From DASQZT01 sp963728965 (GTDB lineage Bacteria > Acidobacteriota > Terriglobia > Bryobacterales > Bryobacteraceae), in contig CAVSMH010000009.1 of assembly GCA_963728965.1 (NCBI GenBank), positions 62,001-126,000 on the forward strand: a stretch of 64,000 nt of DNA, read 5' to 3'. The translations under genes were made by a program, and so were the position numbers. Each line of letters opens with the position of its first letter. Position 1 is the stretch's first letter. Shown here in pieces: positions 8,310 to 18,022 of this stretch. The notes beneath the pieces were generated by a model. That model had not been told where the DNA came from. It saw nothing but the letters and a program-made list of their open reading frames with translations, and did no database searches.

Positions 8310-9860
8310 ATGCGGTCCCTCGCACTCTTTCTGTTTCCTGCCGCGGCCCTTCTCGGACAAGGTGGTGGCTCCGTGCAGTTCCGGGATTGGACTCCGCCGG
8401 CCTCCACGGCTAAGGCCGTCACCAGTTGCCGCCAACTGCTGAGCCAGACCAGTTTCGAGCTCTCGGTCATCAGCGCGGTCCTGCTTTCTCCTACTGCCAG
8501 CGCGCCCGAGCATTGCCAGGTGTTTCTCATGGCGCAGCCCGAGGTCAACATCGAAGTCAATCTTCCCACCCAATGGAACGGCCGCTTCTATATGTTTGGC
8601 AACGGTGGCTGGGCGGGCGAGGCATTCGACTCCCCGGGCAGGATCGCCAATCACGCACGAGCGCTTCGCGCGGGATTTGCCACTGCGTCCACCGACACGG
8701 GACATTCCGCCGTTCGCGAACCCGGCGCCAGCTTCGCGCTGAACCGGCAGAAGCTTCTCGATTTCGGATTCCGTTCGCTACACGTTACCGCCGAGGCCGC
8801 CAAGCTGCTCATCCACAGCTACTATGGCGTGAATCCGTCCCGATCGTACTTCGACGGTTGTTCGCAAGGCGGCCGCCAGGCACTTACCCTCGCACAACGG
8901 TTTCCCAACGACTTCGATGGCATCGTTGCCGGCTCTCCCGCGCTTTATAACTCCGGCAACATGGTCGCGCGGGCCTACTGGATGCAAGGTATGGGAGCCA
9001 ATCCCTTTCCTGCCGCCAAGCTGGGCCTTCTTGCCGACCGCGTCTACGAGAAATGCGATGGCAAAGACGGCCTCAAGGACGGGGTGATTGACGATCCCCT
9101 TCATTGCGGCTTCCGAGCGACGGAAGACCTGCCCCGCTGCGCCGACGGAAGAGACCAGCCCGACTGTTTCACCGCTTCGGAAATCGCCTCGGCCGATCGT
9201 ATCTACAGCGATGTCTTCCGGCAGGGCAAACGTTTTTTCCCCGGCTGGCCTGCCGGCGCGGAAGTTACCGGGCCGAACGGGCGGAGCGGCTGGCTGGGCC
9301 AGGAGATCAGCACGCCGGACCGCGGCAGCGTGTGGACCAGCTACGCCCAGGGTTTTCTTCGCTACATGGCGATGCCGGAGGCCGATCCCGAACCGGCGAT
9401 CGCGAATTTCGATATCGACAAAGACATCCCACGCCTGGAATTTCTGCACCAGGTCATCGATGCCATTGACCCGGATCTCTCCGCCTTTCGCCAACACGGC
9501 GGCAAGCTCATCGTGTATTTCGGCTGGTCCGACCCGCAACTCAATCCGCGCGTGGCGGTCGAGTATTATGAGCAGGTGGCGCAGCGAATGGGCGACACCA
9601 CGGGAGATTTTTTCCGCCTCTTCCTGGTGCCCGGTATGTTTCACTGCGGCGGTGGCGTGGGAACCAGCACCTTCGATGTGGCTACGCCGCTGCTGCATTG
9701 GGTGGAGTCCGGCGATGCTCCGAACGCTATCCTGGCGAGTCGGGTTTCAAGTGGAAAGGTAACTCGCACGCGGCCGCTCTGCCCCTATCCCCAGATGGCG
9801 CATTACAAGGGCAGCGGCAGCATCGATGACGCGGCGAACTTCCGGTGCGCGGCACCGTAG
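8310..9860 (+). CDS. Secreted tannase/feruloyl-esterase family protein
   Basis: 516 residues. Start chosen at the ATG at 8310 because AAAGGA lies 6 bases upstream and the signal peptide (MRSLALFLFPAAALLGQ) begins at once; the ATG at 8286 is an alternative. The protein matches the tannase/feruloyl esterase family (PF07519): GNGGWAGEA near the start, the nucleophile serine in DGCSQGGRQ preceded by the cysteine of the family's CS pair, then an aspartate-containing segment and a late FHCGGG carrying the catalytic His-Cys. These enzymes hydrolyse gallate or hydroxycinnamate esters from plant polymers, in the periplasm or outside the cell. Which ester is used cannot be read from the sequence. The gene stands alone, converging with the enolase-superfamily gene. 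Confidence 0.9.
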   Translation: MRSLALFLFPAAALLGQGGGSVQFRDWTPPASTAKAVTSCRQLLSQTSFELSVISAVLLSPTASAPEHCQVFLMAQPEVNIEVNLPTQWNGRFYMFGNGGWAGEAFDSPGRIANHARALRAGFATASTDTGHSAVREPGASFALNRQKLLDFGFRSLHVTAEAAKLLIHSYYGVNPSRSYFDGCSQGGRQALTLAQRFPNDFDGIVAGSPALYNSGNMVARAYWMQGMGANPFPAAKLGLLADRVYEKCDGKDGLKDGVIDDPLHCGFRATEDLPRCADGRDQPDCFTASEIASADRIYSDVFRQGKRFFPGWPAGAEVTGPNGRSGWLGQEISTPDRGSVWTSYAQGFLRYMAMPEADPEPAIANFDIDKDIPRLEFLHQVIDAIDPDLSAFRQHGGKLIVYFGWSDPQLNPRVAVEYYEQVAQRMGDTTGDFFRLFLVPGMFHCGGGVGTSTFDVATPLLHWVESGDAPNAILASRVSSGKVTRTRPLCPYPQMAHYKGSGSIDDAANFRCAAP

Positions 9861-9865
9861 AATCC

Positions 9866-9884
9866 CCGGGGCGGCCCACCCCGG
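9866..9884. terminator. GC hairpin between convergent genes
   Basis: CCGGGG (9866-9871) and CCCCGG (9879-9884) can pair over a 7-base loop, between the end of the tannase-family gene and the end of the minus-strand enolase-superfamily gene. There is no T-tract, so termination is plausible but not shown. Confidence 0.3.
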
Positions 9885-9926
9885 CTCGACGTGATGGGTG
9901 TGGTGTCTCTGGAGGATTCCACGCGC

Positions 9927-11243
9927 TCAGTCGAAAAACTGACGATCCTCGGCCGTAAGGTGGGATTTCGCTGCCTGCACATTGAATGTGACGCCAAGAC
10001 CGGGCCGGTCCCAAACGTCAATGAAGCCGCGTTTGACGATGGGGTTCGGCAAGCCCTCGACGATTTCATACCACCAGTCCGGTTGGCCCACCGGATACTC
10101 GAATGCGATGTAGTTTTGCGGCAGGGCGGCCGCCATGTGAACGTGCGCGGCGAGACCGATCAGCCCGTCGAAAATCCCGTGGGGAGCGACCAGGATGCCG
10201 TGAAGATCGGCGTATTCCGCGATCCACTTCAGTTCCGCGATTCCGCCCACGTCTTCCGGGTCTGGGCCGATGATGTTGACCGCCTGTTTTTCGATCAGAT
10301 CTTTGAAGTTTTGCCGGAGGTAGATCTGCTCTCCGGTGTGAATCGGGAGCGACGTGCTCTGCGTTACCTCCCGGAAAACATCGGCGTTGGGGTAAGGCGT
10401 GTAGTCGCCCGTGATCAGGTCCTCCAACCATGCGATGTGGAGCGGCTCGAGCGCGCGCGCAAAGGTGATCGCATCCTTGACGGTCCATCCTGGTCCACAG
10501 TCCAAGGCCAGCCCGATTTCATCGCCCAGGACTTTCTTCATCGCTTCCACGCAGGCGATGACCTGTTTGAGGCCGCGCTCCGTCAGGAGGCCCCGATCGG
10601 AGTGCGGCGTTCCCGTCCGCGGTTCGTCATACCACCCGTTGGACATGGCGCGCATCATCGCCGGATTGTGAAACCCAACAGCCTGTTTGATCAGGGTGAA
10701 ACCTTCTTTGGCTTCCTTCATTTTCAACATGTTCTCGGCGTAGTCCTGCGGCGTTTGACCGGTCATGGGGAAACGGACGCCACCGTTGTAGATACGGACG
10801 CGGTCGCGGATTTTTCCGCCCAGAAGCTTGTATACCGGCACTCCGGCCACCTGCCCGGCGATGTCCCAGAGAGCAATCTCGATGGCGCTCACCGCCGACC
10901 CCCAGGGCTTGAACGCACCAAGACGGCGGATCTTCAGCATCACCCGCTCAACGTCGGTCGGGTCTTCGCCCAGCACATAGTCCTTGTAGAAGAGCACCAT
11001 GGGCTTGAGATACGCCTTGGCGGACTCGGCTTGACCATACCCGGAGACGCCCTGATCCGTGACAATCCGCACGACCGGGTTTCGGCCGATAATGGCGCAC
11101 CTGAGGTCGGTGATTTTGATTGGTGATTTGCCGGTCCCCCTTTCCGGGGCCGGCCGATTGACGCTTTGCTGGGCCGCAAGCGACGTTGCGGCCGCTACTC
11201 CCGAGAGCGATCCGATAAATCCTCTTCGCGTCGAACTAGCCAT
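9927..11243 (-). CDS. Mandelate racemase/muconate lactonizing enzyme family protein with Tat signal
   Basis: 438 residues from the ATG at 11243, preceded by GAGGAG; the frame is open further upstream but that part is unlike the family. The N-terminus STRRGFIGSLSG plus an alanine-rich run is a Tat signal, so export in folded form is likely. Enolase-superfamily signatures follow: SAIEIALWDIAG (N-terminal capping domain to barrel boundary), the metal ligands in ALDCGPGW (Asp), AWLEDL (Glu) and HTGEQIY (Glu), and a C-terminal APHG histidine. This D-E-E-H set fits the mandelate racemase subgroup, including sugar-acid dehydratases. Substrate is not determinable; a dehydratase of an aldonate would fit the hydrolase-rich surroundings. 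Tat export of an enolase-superfamily enzyme is uncommon in proteobacteria; I believe it is more usual in Solibacter-like acidobacteria. Confidence 0.88.
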   Translation of the reverse strand: MASSTRRGFIGSLSGVAAATSLAAQQSVNRPAPERGTGKSPIKITDLRCAIIGRNPVVRIVTDQGVSGYGQAESAKAYLKPMVLFYKDYVLGEDPTDVERVMLKIRRLGAFKPWGSAVSAIEIALWDIAGQVAGVPVYKLLGGKIRDRVRIYNGGVRFPMTGQTPQDYAENMLKMKEAKEGFTLIKQAVGFHNPAMMRAMSNGWYDEPRTGTPHSDRGLLTERGLKQVIACVEAMKKVLGDEIGLALDCGPGWTVKDAITFARALEPLHIAWLEDLITGDYTPYPNADVFREVTQSTSLPIHTGEQIYLRQNFKDLIEKQAVNIIGPDPEDVGGIAELKWIAEYADLHGILVAPHGIFDGLIGLAAHVHMAAALPQNYIAFEYPVGQPDWWYEIVEGLPNPIVKRGFIDVWDRPGLGVTFNVQAAKSHLTAEDRQFFD

Positions 11244-11389
11244 ACGCTCCTCATCTGCATTCGCATTCAGGAAATTCCGGAACTGATTGTACACCGGGTA
11301 GCCTCCGTTCGAGTGGCGCGCCGCCCGGGGCAACGCAGGTCAGCCTCAGCGCCGCGGATCCCGTGGGAAAATAGGAGTTCCCGAACAGC

Positions 11390-12685
11390 ATGGCTTCCCA
11401 CATTGACCCCAAGAGTCCGCTTCTGGAAGAACTGCGGTGGCGCGGTTTCCTCGATGCGGTGACCACCGACGATCTGGACGCTTACCTGAACGAAGGGCGG
11501 CGCACGATATACGTGGGCTTCGACCCCACCGCCGACAGTCTGCACCTGGGCAGCCTGATTCCGGTGATGGGCCTGGCACACGTGCAGCGCCATGGGCATC
11601 GCCCGTTGGTACTCGTAGGCGGCGGCACCGGGCTCATCGGCGACCCCAGCGGCAAATCGTCGGAGCGAACGCTGCTCACCAAGGAACTGGCCGAGCAGAA
11701 CTCCTCGGCTATTCGCGCGCAGTTGAGCCGCTTCTTCGACCTGTCCTCGGACGACCGGGCGCTGATGCGGAACAACGCCGACTGGCTGGCGACGTTGAAC
11801 CTCGTGGATTTCCTGCGCGACGTCGGCAAGCATTTTTCGGTGAACGAGATGATCAAGCGCGACTCGGTCCGCATGCGGCTGGAGGAGCGCGAGCAGGGCA
11901 TCTCCTACACCGAGTTCAGCTACATGCTCCTGCAGGCCTATGACTTCATGTATCTGTGCCAACATTTCGATTGCACCATCCAGATGGGGGGCAGCGATCA
12001 ATGGGGCAACATTCTTTCGGGCAAGGAACTGATCCGGCGGATGTTGGGGCAGCGCGGGGAAGGCATCACTTTCCCGCTGCTCACCACCTCCTCGGGCAAA
12101 AAGTTCGGCAAGACGGAAGAAGGGGCGGTGTGGCTGGACGCTGCCCGCACCAGCCCCTACCAGATGTATCAATACTGGCTGCAGACGGCCGACGCGGATG
12201 TAGTTCGTTTCCTGAAGCTGTTTACCTTCCTCGATCGCGAGCGCATCGAAGCACTGAAGAGCGAAACGGAACTCCGCCCGGAGGCCCGCGAGGCGCAGCG
12301 TGTGCTGGCCGGGGAGTGTACGGCGATCGTGCACGGGGCCGCGACGGTGCGCGCCGTCGAAGCGGCCAGCAGAATCCTGTTCTCGGCGTCGGATGAGGTT
12401 CCAACACACGAGACCATCGCCCTGCTGGCGCGAGAGGTTCCGGTGACGGAGATTCCGCGAGCAGAACTCGAAGCCGGCATCGGCTTGGTGAATCTGCTGA
12501 TTCGCACCAGGCTGTCGGAAAGCAAAGGCGCGGCCCGCAAACTGATCGAAGGCGGCGGAGTGTATCTCAACAACGAGCGGCAGATCCAACCGCAAAAAAC
12601 GATCACGGCGGACGATCTGAAATGGCCGGCAGCGATTCTGTTGCGCGCGGGGAAGAAGAACTACCATCTGGTGAGGATTCAGTAA
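11390..12685 (+). CDS. tyrS: Tyrosyl-tRNA synthetase
   Basis: 431 residues, a usual length for bacterial TyrRS. It charges tRNA-Tyr with tyrosine in the cytoplasm. Class I signatures are clear: YVGFDPTADSLHLGS holds the HIGH equivalent (HLGS) and the tyrosine-site residues, GGGTGLIGDPSGK follows, SYTEFSYMLLQAYDF and QMGGSDQWGNI are the tyrosine-specific blocks, and KFGKTEEG (about residue 238) is the KMSKS equivalent. The last about 65 residues form an S4 RNA-binding domain (LIRTRLSESKGAARKLIEGG). The gene is divergent from the enolase-superfamily gene and stands as a single unit; 184 bp of unremarkable sequence separate it from the next gene. Confidence 0.98.
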   Translation: MASHIDPKSPLLEELRWRGFLDAVTTDDLDAYLNEGRRTIYVGFDPTADSLHLGSLIPVMGLAHVQRHGHRPLVLVGGGTGLIGDPSGKSSERTLLTKELAEQNSSAIRAQLSRFFDLSSDDRALMRNNADWLATLNLVDFLRDVGKHFSVNEMIKRDSVRMRLEEREQGISYTEFSYMLLQAYDFMYLCQHFDCTIQMGGSDQWGNILSGKELIRRMLGQRGEGITFPLLTTSSGKKFGKTEEGAVWLDAARTSPYQMYQYWLQTADADVVRFLKLFTFLDRERIEALKSETELRPEAREAQRVLAGECTAIVHGAATVRAVEAASRILFSASDEVPTHETIALLAREVPVTEIPRAELEAGIGLVNLLIRTRLSESKGAARKLIEGGGVYLNNERQIQPQKTITADDLKWPAAILLRAGKKNYHLVRIQ

Positions 12686-12869
12686 CAGAGCTCGGTGGGA
12701 CGGCAGCGTTCCCAACAATTAAGGACCTGCCGCGATTGTCCGACTGCGGCGATTGGGCGAACACGAGGCTTTTCGCGGTGCTGTCGCGGCCCACACCGGA
12801 CCCGTTCACGCAGGCTGCCCGATCGGCCCCGGTGGGGGCGGTTCTGCCACAATGGGGGTTTGCCGGATC

Positions 12870-14039
12870 ATGGAACGCCTTTATTACACCGACTCCTATC
12901 TGCGTGAGTTCACGTCGCGGGTGGTGAGCGCTTCTGGGGATGGGCTCACCGTCTACCTTGATCGCACCGCCTTCTATCCCACCTCGGGGGGACAGCCGCA
13001 TGACCTCGGCATCATCGGCGGGGTTCCGCTGATCGAGGTGATCGACGAAGACGATCGCATCGCCCACCGGGTCGGGGCGCCGCTCGCCGCGGGAACGGAA
13101 GTGGTCCATTGCGCGATCGATTGGAAACGCCGGTTCGGACATATGCAGCAGCATACGGGCCAGCACCTGCTTTCGGCCGTCTTTGAGGAGCGCTTCTCGC
13201 TGAAGACGGTCAGCTTCCATCTGGGCGCCGAAAGCTCCACGATCGATCTGGAAGGGGGCGTGCTGGATGGGTGCGGAGCAGCGGAAGCCGAGCGGCGGGC
13301 GAATGAAGTGGTCTTCGAGAACCGCCCGGTTTCCGTGACGTTCGAACAGTCCGGCGCGGTTCGGGACTTGCGTAAGCCCTCGGCGCGGGAAGGCACGCTG
13401 CGCATCGTGAGCATCGCGGGCCTGGACCGCAGCGCCTGCGGCGGCACCCACGTGCGGACGACGGGTGAGATCGGCGCGGTGCTCATCCGCAAACTGGAAA
13501 AAGTGCGGCAAACGACGCGGGTGGAGTTCCTCTGCGGAGAGCGCGCAGTCGTGCGGGCGCGGGCGGATTACGAGGCGCTGTCCAAAAGCGCGCAACTGTT
13601 TTCGGCCTCGCTGGACGAAGTGCCGGCCATGATATCGGCCCAGCTGGAGGCGGCGCGCACGCAGGAAAAAGCACGCCGCAAGCTCGAACTGGAACTGGCC
13701 GGCTATCACGGCAGAGAGCTGTACCAACAGACGGCGCCCGGCGGGGACGGCGTGCGGCGCGTCGAGCGGCGGCTCGACCGAGGCAACCTGGAAGAATTGC
13801 GGGCGGTGGCGCAGAGCTTCACATCGCAGGCCAAAGCGGTGTTCCGGGCGGCGCTCGCCGAGCCGCCTTCGGTGCTGCTGGCGGTATCGGCGGACGCGGG
13901 AATCGATGCCGGCAAGCTCGTCAAGGCGGCGCTGGCGGACGCGGGCGGGCGAGGCGGAGGAACCGCGCGGATGGCGCAGGGAAGCGTACCTTCGGCCGCG
14001 CTGCTGGAGCCGGTGCTGGCGAAACTCGACCCGGCGTGA
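12870..14039 (+). CDS. Alanyl-tRNA editing protein, AlaX-type with DHHA1 domain
   Basis: 389 residues from the ATG at 12870 (MERLYYTDSY); starts further upstream would add unrelated sequence. It resembles the editing half of alanyl-tRNA synthetase without the catalytic core. The N-terminal part has the FYPTSGGQPHD motif of the AlaRS/AlaX family. The editing domain carries zinc ligands in HMQQHTGQHLLS (HxxxH) and CGGTHVRTTGEIG (CxxxH). A C-terminal DHHA1-like region holds the glycine-rich GGRGGGTARMAQG. The role is to remove serine or glycine mischarged onto tRNA-Ala. It follows tyrS on the same strand, but the gap is large enough for its own promoter. Confidence 0.93.
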   Translation: MERLYYTDSYLREFTSRVVSASGDGLTVYLDRTAFYPTSGGQPHDLGIIGGVPLIEVIDEDDRIAHRVGAPLAAGTEVVHCAIDWKRRFGHMQQHTGQHLLSAVFEERFSLKTVSFHLGAESSTIDLEGGVLDGCGAAEAERRANEVVFENRPVSVTFEQSGAVRDLRKPSAREGTLRIVSIAGLDRSACGGTHVRTTGEIGAVLIRKLEKVRQTTRVEFLCGERAVVRARADYEALSKSAQLFSASLDEVPAMISAQLEAARTQEKARRKLELELAGYHGRELYQQTAPGGDGVRRVERRLDRGNLEELRAVAQSFTSQAKAVFRAALAEPPSVLLAVSADAGIDAGKLVKAALADAGGRGGGTARMAQGSVPSAALLEPVLAKLDPA

Positions 14040-14052
14040 TGCCGCCGCGCGG

Positions 14053-15114
14053 CTATGGCTGCTTGCGCAGTTCCCGGAAGAGCTCGCGGAAGGTGGTGGC
14101 GGCTTCCATGGCGTTGACGTTTCGGATGTCTTCGCCGAAATACGCTTTGGCGAAGACGCCGAAGCCGCACCACGTGGTCTGCAACATGCCCTGCAAGCGC
14201 GACGCCACCGGGGGCGCCGAATTCATGCGCGCCAGGCGGATCAGGTCCAGTTGGCGCAGTGCCACGGTGGACCGCCGCCAGGGTGACGACACCACCTGGA
14301 AGCCTTCGAGGGCGAAGTAGGCCGCGGTCGGGTGCGCGACGTTGTAGTGCCAGTCGGAAATCACGATGTCGCGGGGCACGGAGTGAATCGCGGGCGCGGT
14401 TCTGTTTTTCGCCGCTTCCCATTCGCCGATCCCGGTTACATCCCCATCGATGAAACGGTCGCCCCACATCCACATGGTGCGGTTGGACTGTGCCAGGTGG
14501 TCGTGCAGGGTACGGACCTCACCCGCGAACAGGTCGGCCTTGTTCCTGCCCTTGCAGCGGGGGCACTCATCCTGGCCGATCAGGAACACCTCATCCATAC
14601 CCACGTGGAACGCGTCGGCCTGCGTCGCCGCGGCCAATTCGTCGATCAGGTCGAACAGCACCTCGTGCACCTGGGGATGCAGCGGGCAGTAGCTGCGGCA
14701 GTAGATGCCTTCGTTGGCGGGATACCGGCCGGGCGTTTCGTCAAACTCGGGATGGCCGCGCAGCAGCCCGAAGGTGGTCTTCGCCCACGACTGGTGGCCC
14801 AGCAGGTTGATCATCGGAATCAGCCGGATGCCGGCGGCGCGGCACGCGTCGGTCAGGCGTTTGACATCGTCCGCAGACAAGGGATTGGCATCCACGACTT
14901 CGGGGTGTTTGGCAAACTGGTAGCGGTAATTGAACTCCAGCACCAGGACATTGACCCCTTCCTTGGTCAAGCCGTCTCTGATGAAGCGCTCGGCGAGCGG
15001 GATTTCGTCAGGCATCGGCGCGGAGAGATGTATGCCGCGGATGGGCAGCGGCTGGCTCCAGGCCGCTGCGCAACACACGGCCAACGCCAGGCAGGACTTT
15101 TCGATCGTTCTCAT
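14053..15114 (-). CDS. Secreted glycoside hydrolase family 20-like enzyme (beta-N-acetylhexosaminidase type)
   Basis: 353 residues with a Sec signal peptide (LALAVCCAAAWSQP). The mature part is a TIM-barrel-like sequence: VLVLEFNYRYQF, RLIPMINLLGHQSWA, and HVGMDEV near residue 171, which matches the H-x-G-x-D-E motif carrying the catalytic Asp-Glu pair of GH20. The usual N-terminal GH20 beta domain is absent, so this is a catalytic-domain-only form and shorter than typical hexosaminidases. Its start overlaps the stop of the upstream gene by 4 bp (ATGA), making it the last gene of a three-gene minus-strand operon. A periplasmic or extracellular role in removing terminal hexosamines is inferred; family assignment is good, substrate is not certain. 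Confidence 0.8.
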   Translation of the reverse strand: MRTIEKSCLALAVCCAAAWSQPLPIRGIHLSAPMPDEIPLAERFIRDGLTKEGVNVLVLEFNYRYQFAKHPEVVDANPLSADDVKRLTDACRAAGIRLIPMINLLGHQSWAKTTFGLLRGHPEFDETPGRYPANEGIYCRSYCPLHPQVHEVLFDLIDELAAATQADAFHVGMDEVFLIGQDECPRCKGRNKADLFAGEVRTLHDHLAQSNRTMWMWGDRFIDGDVTGIGEWEAAKNRTAPAIHSVPRDIVISDWHYNVAHPTAAYFALEGFQVVSSPWRRSTVALRQLDLIRLARMNSAPPVASRLQGMLQTTWCGFGVFAKAYFGEDIRNVNAMEAATTFRELFRELRKQP

Positions 15115-18014
15115 GGTAGTTCGAGCATCTTTCCCGAAGACAGAGTCAGGCGGCCGTTTTCATAGCGGCGTTCGGGTGACCGCGACCATTCCACGCGGGT
15201 GCCGCCGTGCGATTCGATGGCGGCTTCCACCGCGCCGGCGCGCAGATAGAAACCATAGCGGGGCAGCGTGTGACCCTCGACGGTCCATGGTTCCGCGCCG
15301 CGGTTCACCCAAACGTCCGCCCCCTTCTCCCAGTGCACATGCTGGCGGTGAATATCGTTGCCGGCGAACTCCACGGTATCGATGCGGTCGAGCGCCAGGG
15401 CCTTCATGGCATCGGCGGTGAGCCAGTGGACGCGCACCACGTCGCGGTTGAAGGCCTGCGGCACCATAGCGGGGCGGCCGGAAAGGACCTCGGTGGTGAT
15501 GTAGTCATCACTGTAAGCGCCGTGCTCCTTTTGAGGGAGCCCGCCCAGGTAGCGCCCTTCGTAGCCGGCGCCGTGCAGGATGAACTTATCGTGCCAGGCC
15601 ACGTCGATCCACGGAATGCGTTCGGAATCGGCGCACTGGATTTTCCAGGTGAAATTCGGACCGGCGGGATCGATGCGCAACTGCTGGGCGTCGGCGCCGT
15701 CGAGCCAGCCGATCAGTTTATCGTGGCCGGCTTCGGAAAGCTGCGGGGCGTCATCGCCGAGGAAGTCGCGGATCCAGGCGAAGACTCCGCCCCACACACG
15801 CCTGGTGGCGCCGCGGTCCACAAACCTGCCGTCGCTGGTCCAGTAGTCGTAGGGCGCCATGGACGACCAGACGTCAATGAAATATGCGGTGGGGGAGAGG
15901 CCCTCCTTGATGAGCCGGACGTTCCGTTCCACGTAAGGCTGGAGGCGGTCGGGCCGCGCGCGGTACGACTGCGCTTCGCGGCCGTAGTTGAACCAGGCGC
16001 GATAGGGGGTGCCGTTCTGGCGGAACACGATGTTGTCGTAGGTGAAGCCGTCGAAATCGGGGTAGAAATCGATGTAGTTGTCGTGCGGGGCAAACAGCGA
16101 GCCGGCGTGCCTGGCGGCGGCCACGAGTTGGCGGAATTCATCGGGAGTGCCGAATTGCGGGTTGGGCGGGTAGATGTCCGGTAGCCGGTAATCGTAGCCC
16201 CACCGCTGCCAGCTATGCCAGACGACCAGCGCGCCAGTCAGCCCATATTCGGCAGCGCGATCGAGGCTGCGGGCGCTGTCGCCGTAGCGGCCCGACCAAA
16301 GATCGAAGGTGAACCGGCCAGCCAGTTTGGCCACGCCTCTGGGCGGCGTGCGCGTATCCTGCTCCCGGATACGCTTGACCGCGGTGAACACGTTGCGCGC
16401 CGGGAAGAACTCCAGGGTCTGCGCGTGCGGCGTCACCAGGCTGTAGATGTGGGCACCCGGATCGACTTCCAGGCGATCGGGGATGGCGTCGGAGTTCTCC
16501 ACCAGGGACTGCCCGTTGGGGAAATCGAATCCCGCAAAGGAGGTGGCCAGGTTGTGTCCGTCGAAGCCGAGGCGGAAGGCGTGCGGATTTTCGATCACGT
16601 TGCCGGGGCCGCCGTACACCCGCGTGGCATTCTCGCTCCACGGGCCGGCGGAGACGCCTTCCAGATAGAGTTGAAACCAGGGCCGGGGTGCGGGCACGTT
16701 CTCCAGCCAGAAGCGTGCGCGCAACGCATCGCGCTCCACCCAGAGTTCGCTCATGACATCGAACGAGCCGGCCCAATTGCGGAAGCGGTGACGGACGCGG
16801 ACGCGGCCGGGCGCCGGCTCTTCGCGGGCTTCCAATAACTCGGTGGAGGCGCGCCAATCCTCCAGCGCGTCGCCCGTCACGCGGACGCGGAAGCCGCGGA
16901 AGAACAGGCGCCGGCCGTCGCACACGAATCCCACGGGGGCATCGAGGATGCCGCGAGAGCCGGGCCAAAGGCGGACTTGGCAGCCATCGGCGGTACCCAG
17001 CAATCGCCCCTCGGCCGCGGACGGCGGGAATGCCGGCGGGCGGGGCGGATCGCCGGCAATGATGGTCGGCTCGGCCCACTGGGCATCGCCCTCAAAATCG
17101 CGGGCTTCGAGGCGCAATCGGATGGACGTGCCGGAATAACGGTCGAGATCCACAGCGGCCGTTTCGAAGCCGGGGACATGCGGCTTGCGTTCGAACAGCG
17201 TAGCGAACGCGCCGCCTTCGAACGGCGCGGCCTTGACCGTGAAGGAGGCGGTGCCGGCCAACGCAAACTCGAGCCGCAGCGGCTTCACCCGCGGTAAAGC
17301 GAGCGGGTATTCGACGGCCGCGGATTCGACCGTTTCGCGTTGAGACGGCGGCCGCGGCCCGAGCGTCATTCCGATGCCCTCGCGCAAGTGCGGCAGCGCG
17401 CCGTAGAGAACGATCGAGCCGGCATCGAAGACCTCACGGCCGGTCTGTCCGGCCTCCGCGCCGGCATTGACAATTTCGGCGCTCTCGCGCCTCACCGGCA
17501 TGCGCCACAATCCCAGGGTTCCGCCTTTCGGCACGGAAACGGGGTGCCACTCCGCGGGAAGCTTCGGCCGCGGCAGGTTCGGGATGCGCGGTTGCACAAT
17601 CATCACCGGATGGGCCACGAGCTTCTGACCCTGATACGTGAATTCGGCGTAGACGTGGATGGGGTAGTGCGCGTTGTAGGTGGCCGGTGGGAAGGTGAGG
17701 GTGAACTCGCGGCGGGTGCGGCCCCGCGGGCCGAGGCGGAACGGAACGGCGCCCGCCGGCTCGGCTTCCCACTGGTCGATCACGGCCATCCGCAAGGTGC
17801 CGGCGATCTCGGTGTCGCCCGCGTTCTGCAAGGTCACGGGGACGACGAAGGGAACGCCGGGGCGCGACAGGTCGGCATATCCGCCGGCGCCATATGCGCC
17901 CACCGCCGGCGGTTGCATCGAAACCGTCAGCGGCCCGGCGGTATCGGTGGGCGGACTGTAGGCGAAAGCAGCCAGGGCGGCCGCCGTCGATACCAGGAAC
18001 CCGCGTGCGCGCAT
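15111..18014 (-). CDS. Large secreted putative glycosidase (DUF5696-like, TIM barrel)
   Basis: 967 residues from the ATG at 18014, where a signal peptide begins (MRARGFLVSTAAALAAFAYS). The frame is open another 123 codons upstream, but that part is antisense-like and overlaps the preceding gene, so I exclude it. The N-terminal half is beta-rich, with a CARDB-like segment around residues 40-130 and jelly-roll-like strands. The C-terminal half looks like a (beta/alpha) barrel: LVVWHSWQRWGYDYRLP, LFAPHDNYIDFYPD, and YFIDVWSS near residues 705-720, a strand-plus-acid pattern seen in retaining glycosidases such as GH31/GH36/GH101-type barrels. The family name is tentative. It lies 8 bp from the upstream gene and overlaps the GH20-like gene downstream, so one operon for glycan breakdown is likely. 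Confidence 0.65.
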   Translation of the reverse strand: MRARGFLVSTAAALAAFAYSPPTDTAGPLTVSMQPPAVGAYGAGGYADLSRPGVPFVVPVTLQNAGDTEIAGTLRMAVIDQWEAEPAGAVPFRLGPRGRTRREFTLTFPPATYNAHYPIHVYAEFTYQGQKLVAHPVMIVQPRIPNLPRPKLPAEWHPVSVPKGGTLGLWRMPVRRESAEIVNAGAEAGQTGREVFDAGSIVLYGALPHLREGIGMTLGPRPPSQRETVESAAVEYPLALPRVKPLRLEFALAGTASFTVKAAPFEGGAFATLFERKPHVPGFETAAVDLDRYSGTSIRLRLEARDFEGDAQWAEPTIIAGDPPRPPAFPPSAAEGRLLGTADGCQVRLWPGSRGILDAPVGFVCDGRRLFFRGFRVRVTGDALEDWRASTELLEAREEPAPGRVRVRHRFRNWAGSFDVMSELWVERDALRARFWLENVPAPRPWFQLYLEGVSAGPWSENATRVYGGPGNVIENPHAFRLGFDGHNLATSFAGFDFPNGQSLVENSDAIPDRLEVDPGAHIYSLVTPHAQTLEFFPARNVFTAVKRIREQDTRTPPRGVAKLAGRFTFDLWSGRYGDSARSLDRAAEYGLTGALVVWHSWQRWGYDYRLPDIYPPNPQFGTPDEFRQLVAAARHAGSLFAPHDNYIDFYPDFDGFTYDNIVFRQNGTPYRAWFNYGREAQSYRARPDRLQPYVERNVRLIKEGLSPTAYFIDVWSSMAPYDYWTSDGRFVDRGATRRVWGGVFAWIRDFLGDDAPQLSEAGHDKLIGWLDGADAQQLRIDPAGPNFTWKIQCADSERIPWIDVAWHDKFILHGAGYEGRYLGGLPQKEHGAYSDDYITTEVLSGRPAMVPQAFNRDVVRVHWLTADAMKALALDRIDTVEFAGNDIHRQHVHWEKGADVWVNRGAEPWTVEGHTLPRYGFYLRAGAVEAAIESHGGTRVEWSRSPERRYENGRLTLSSGKMLELP

Positions 18015-18022
18015 CGCTTGCC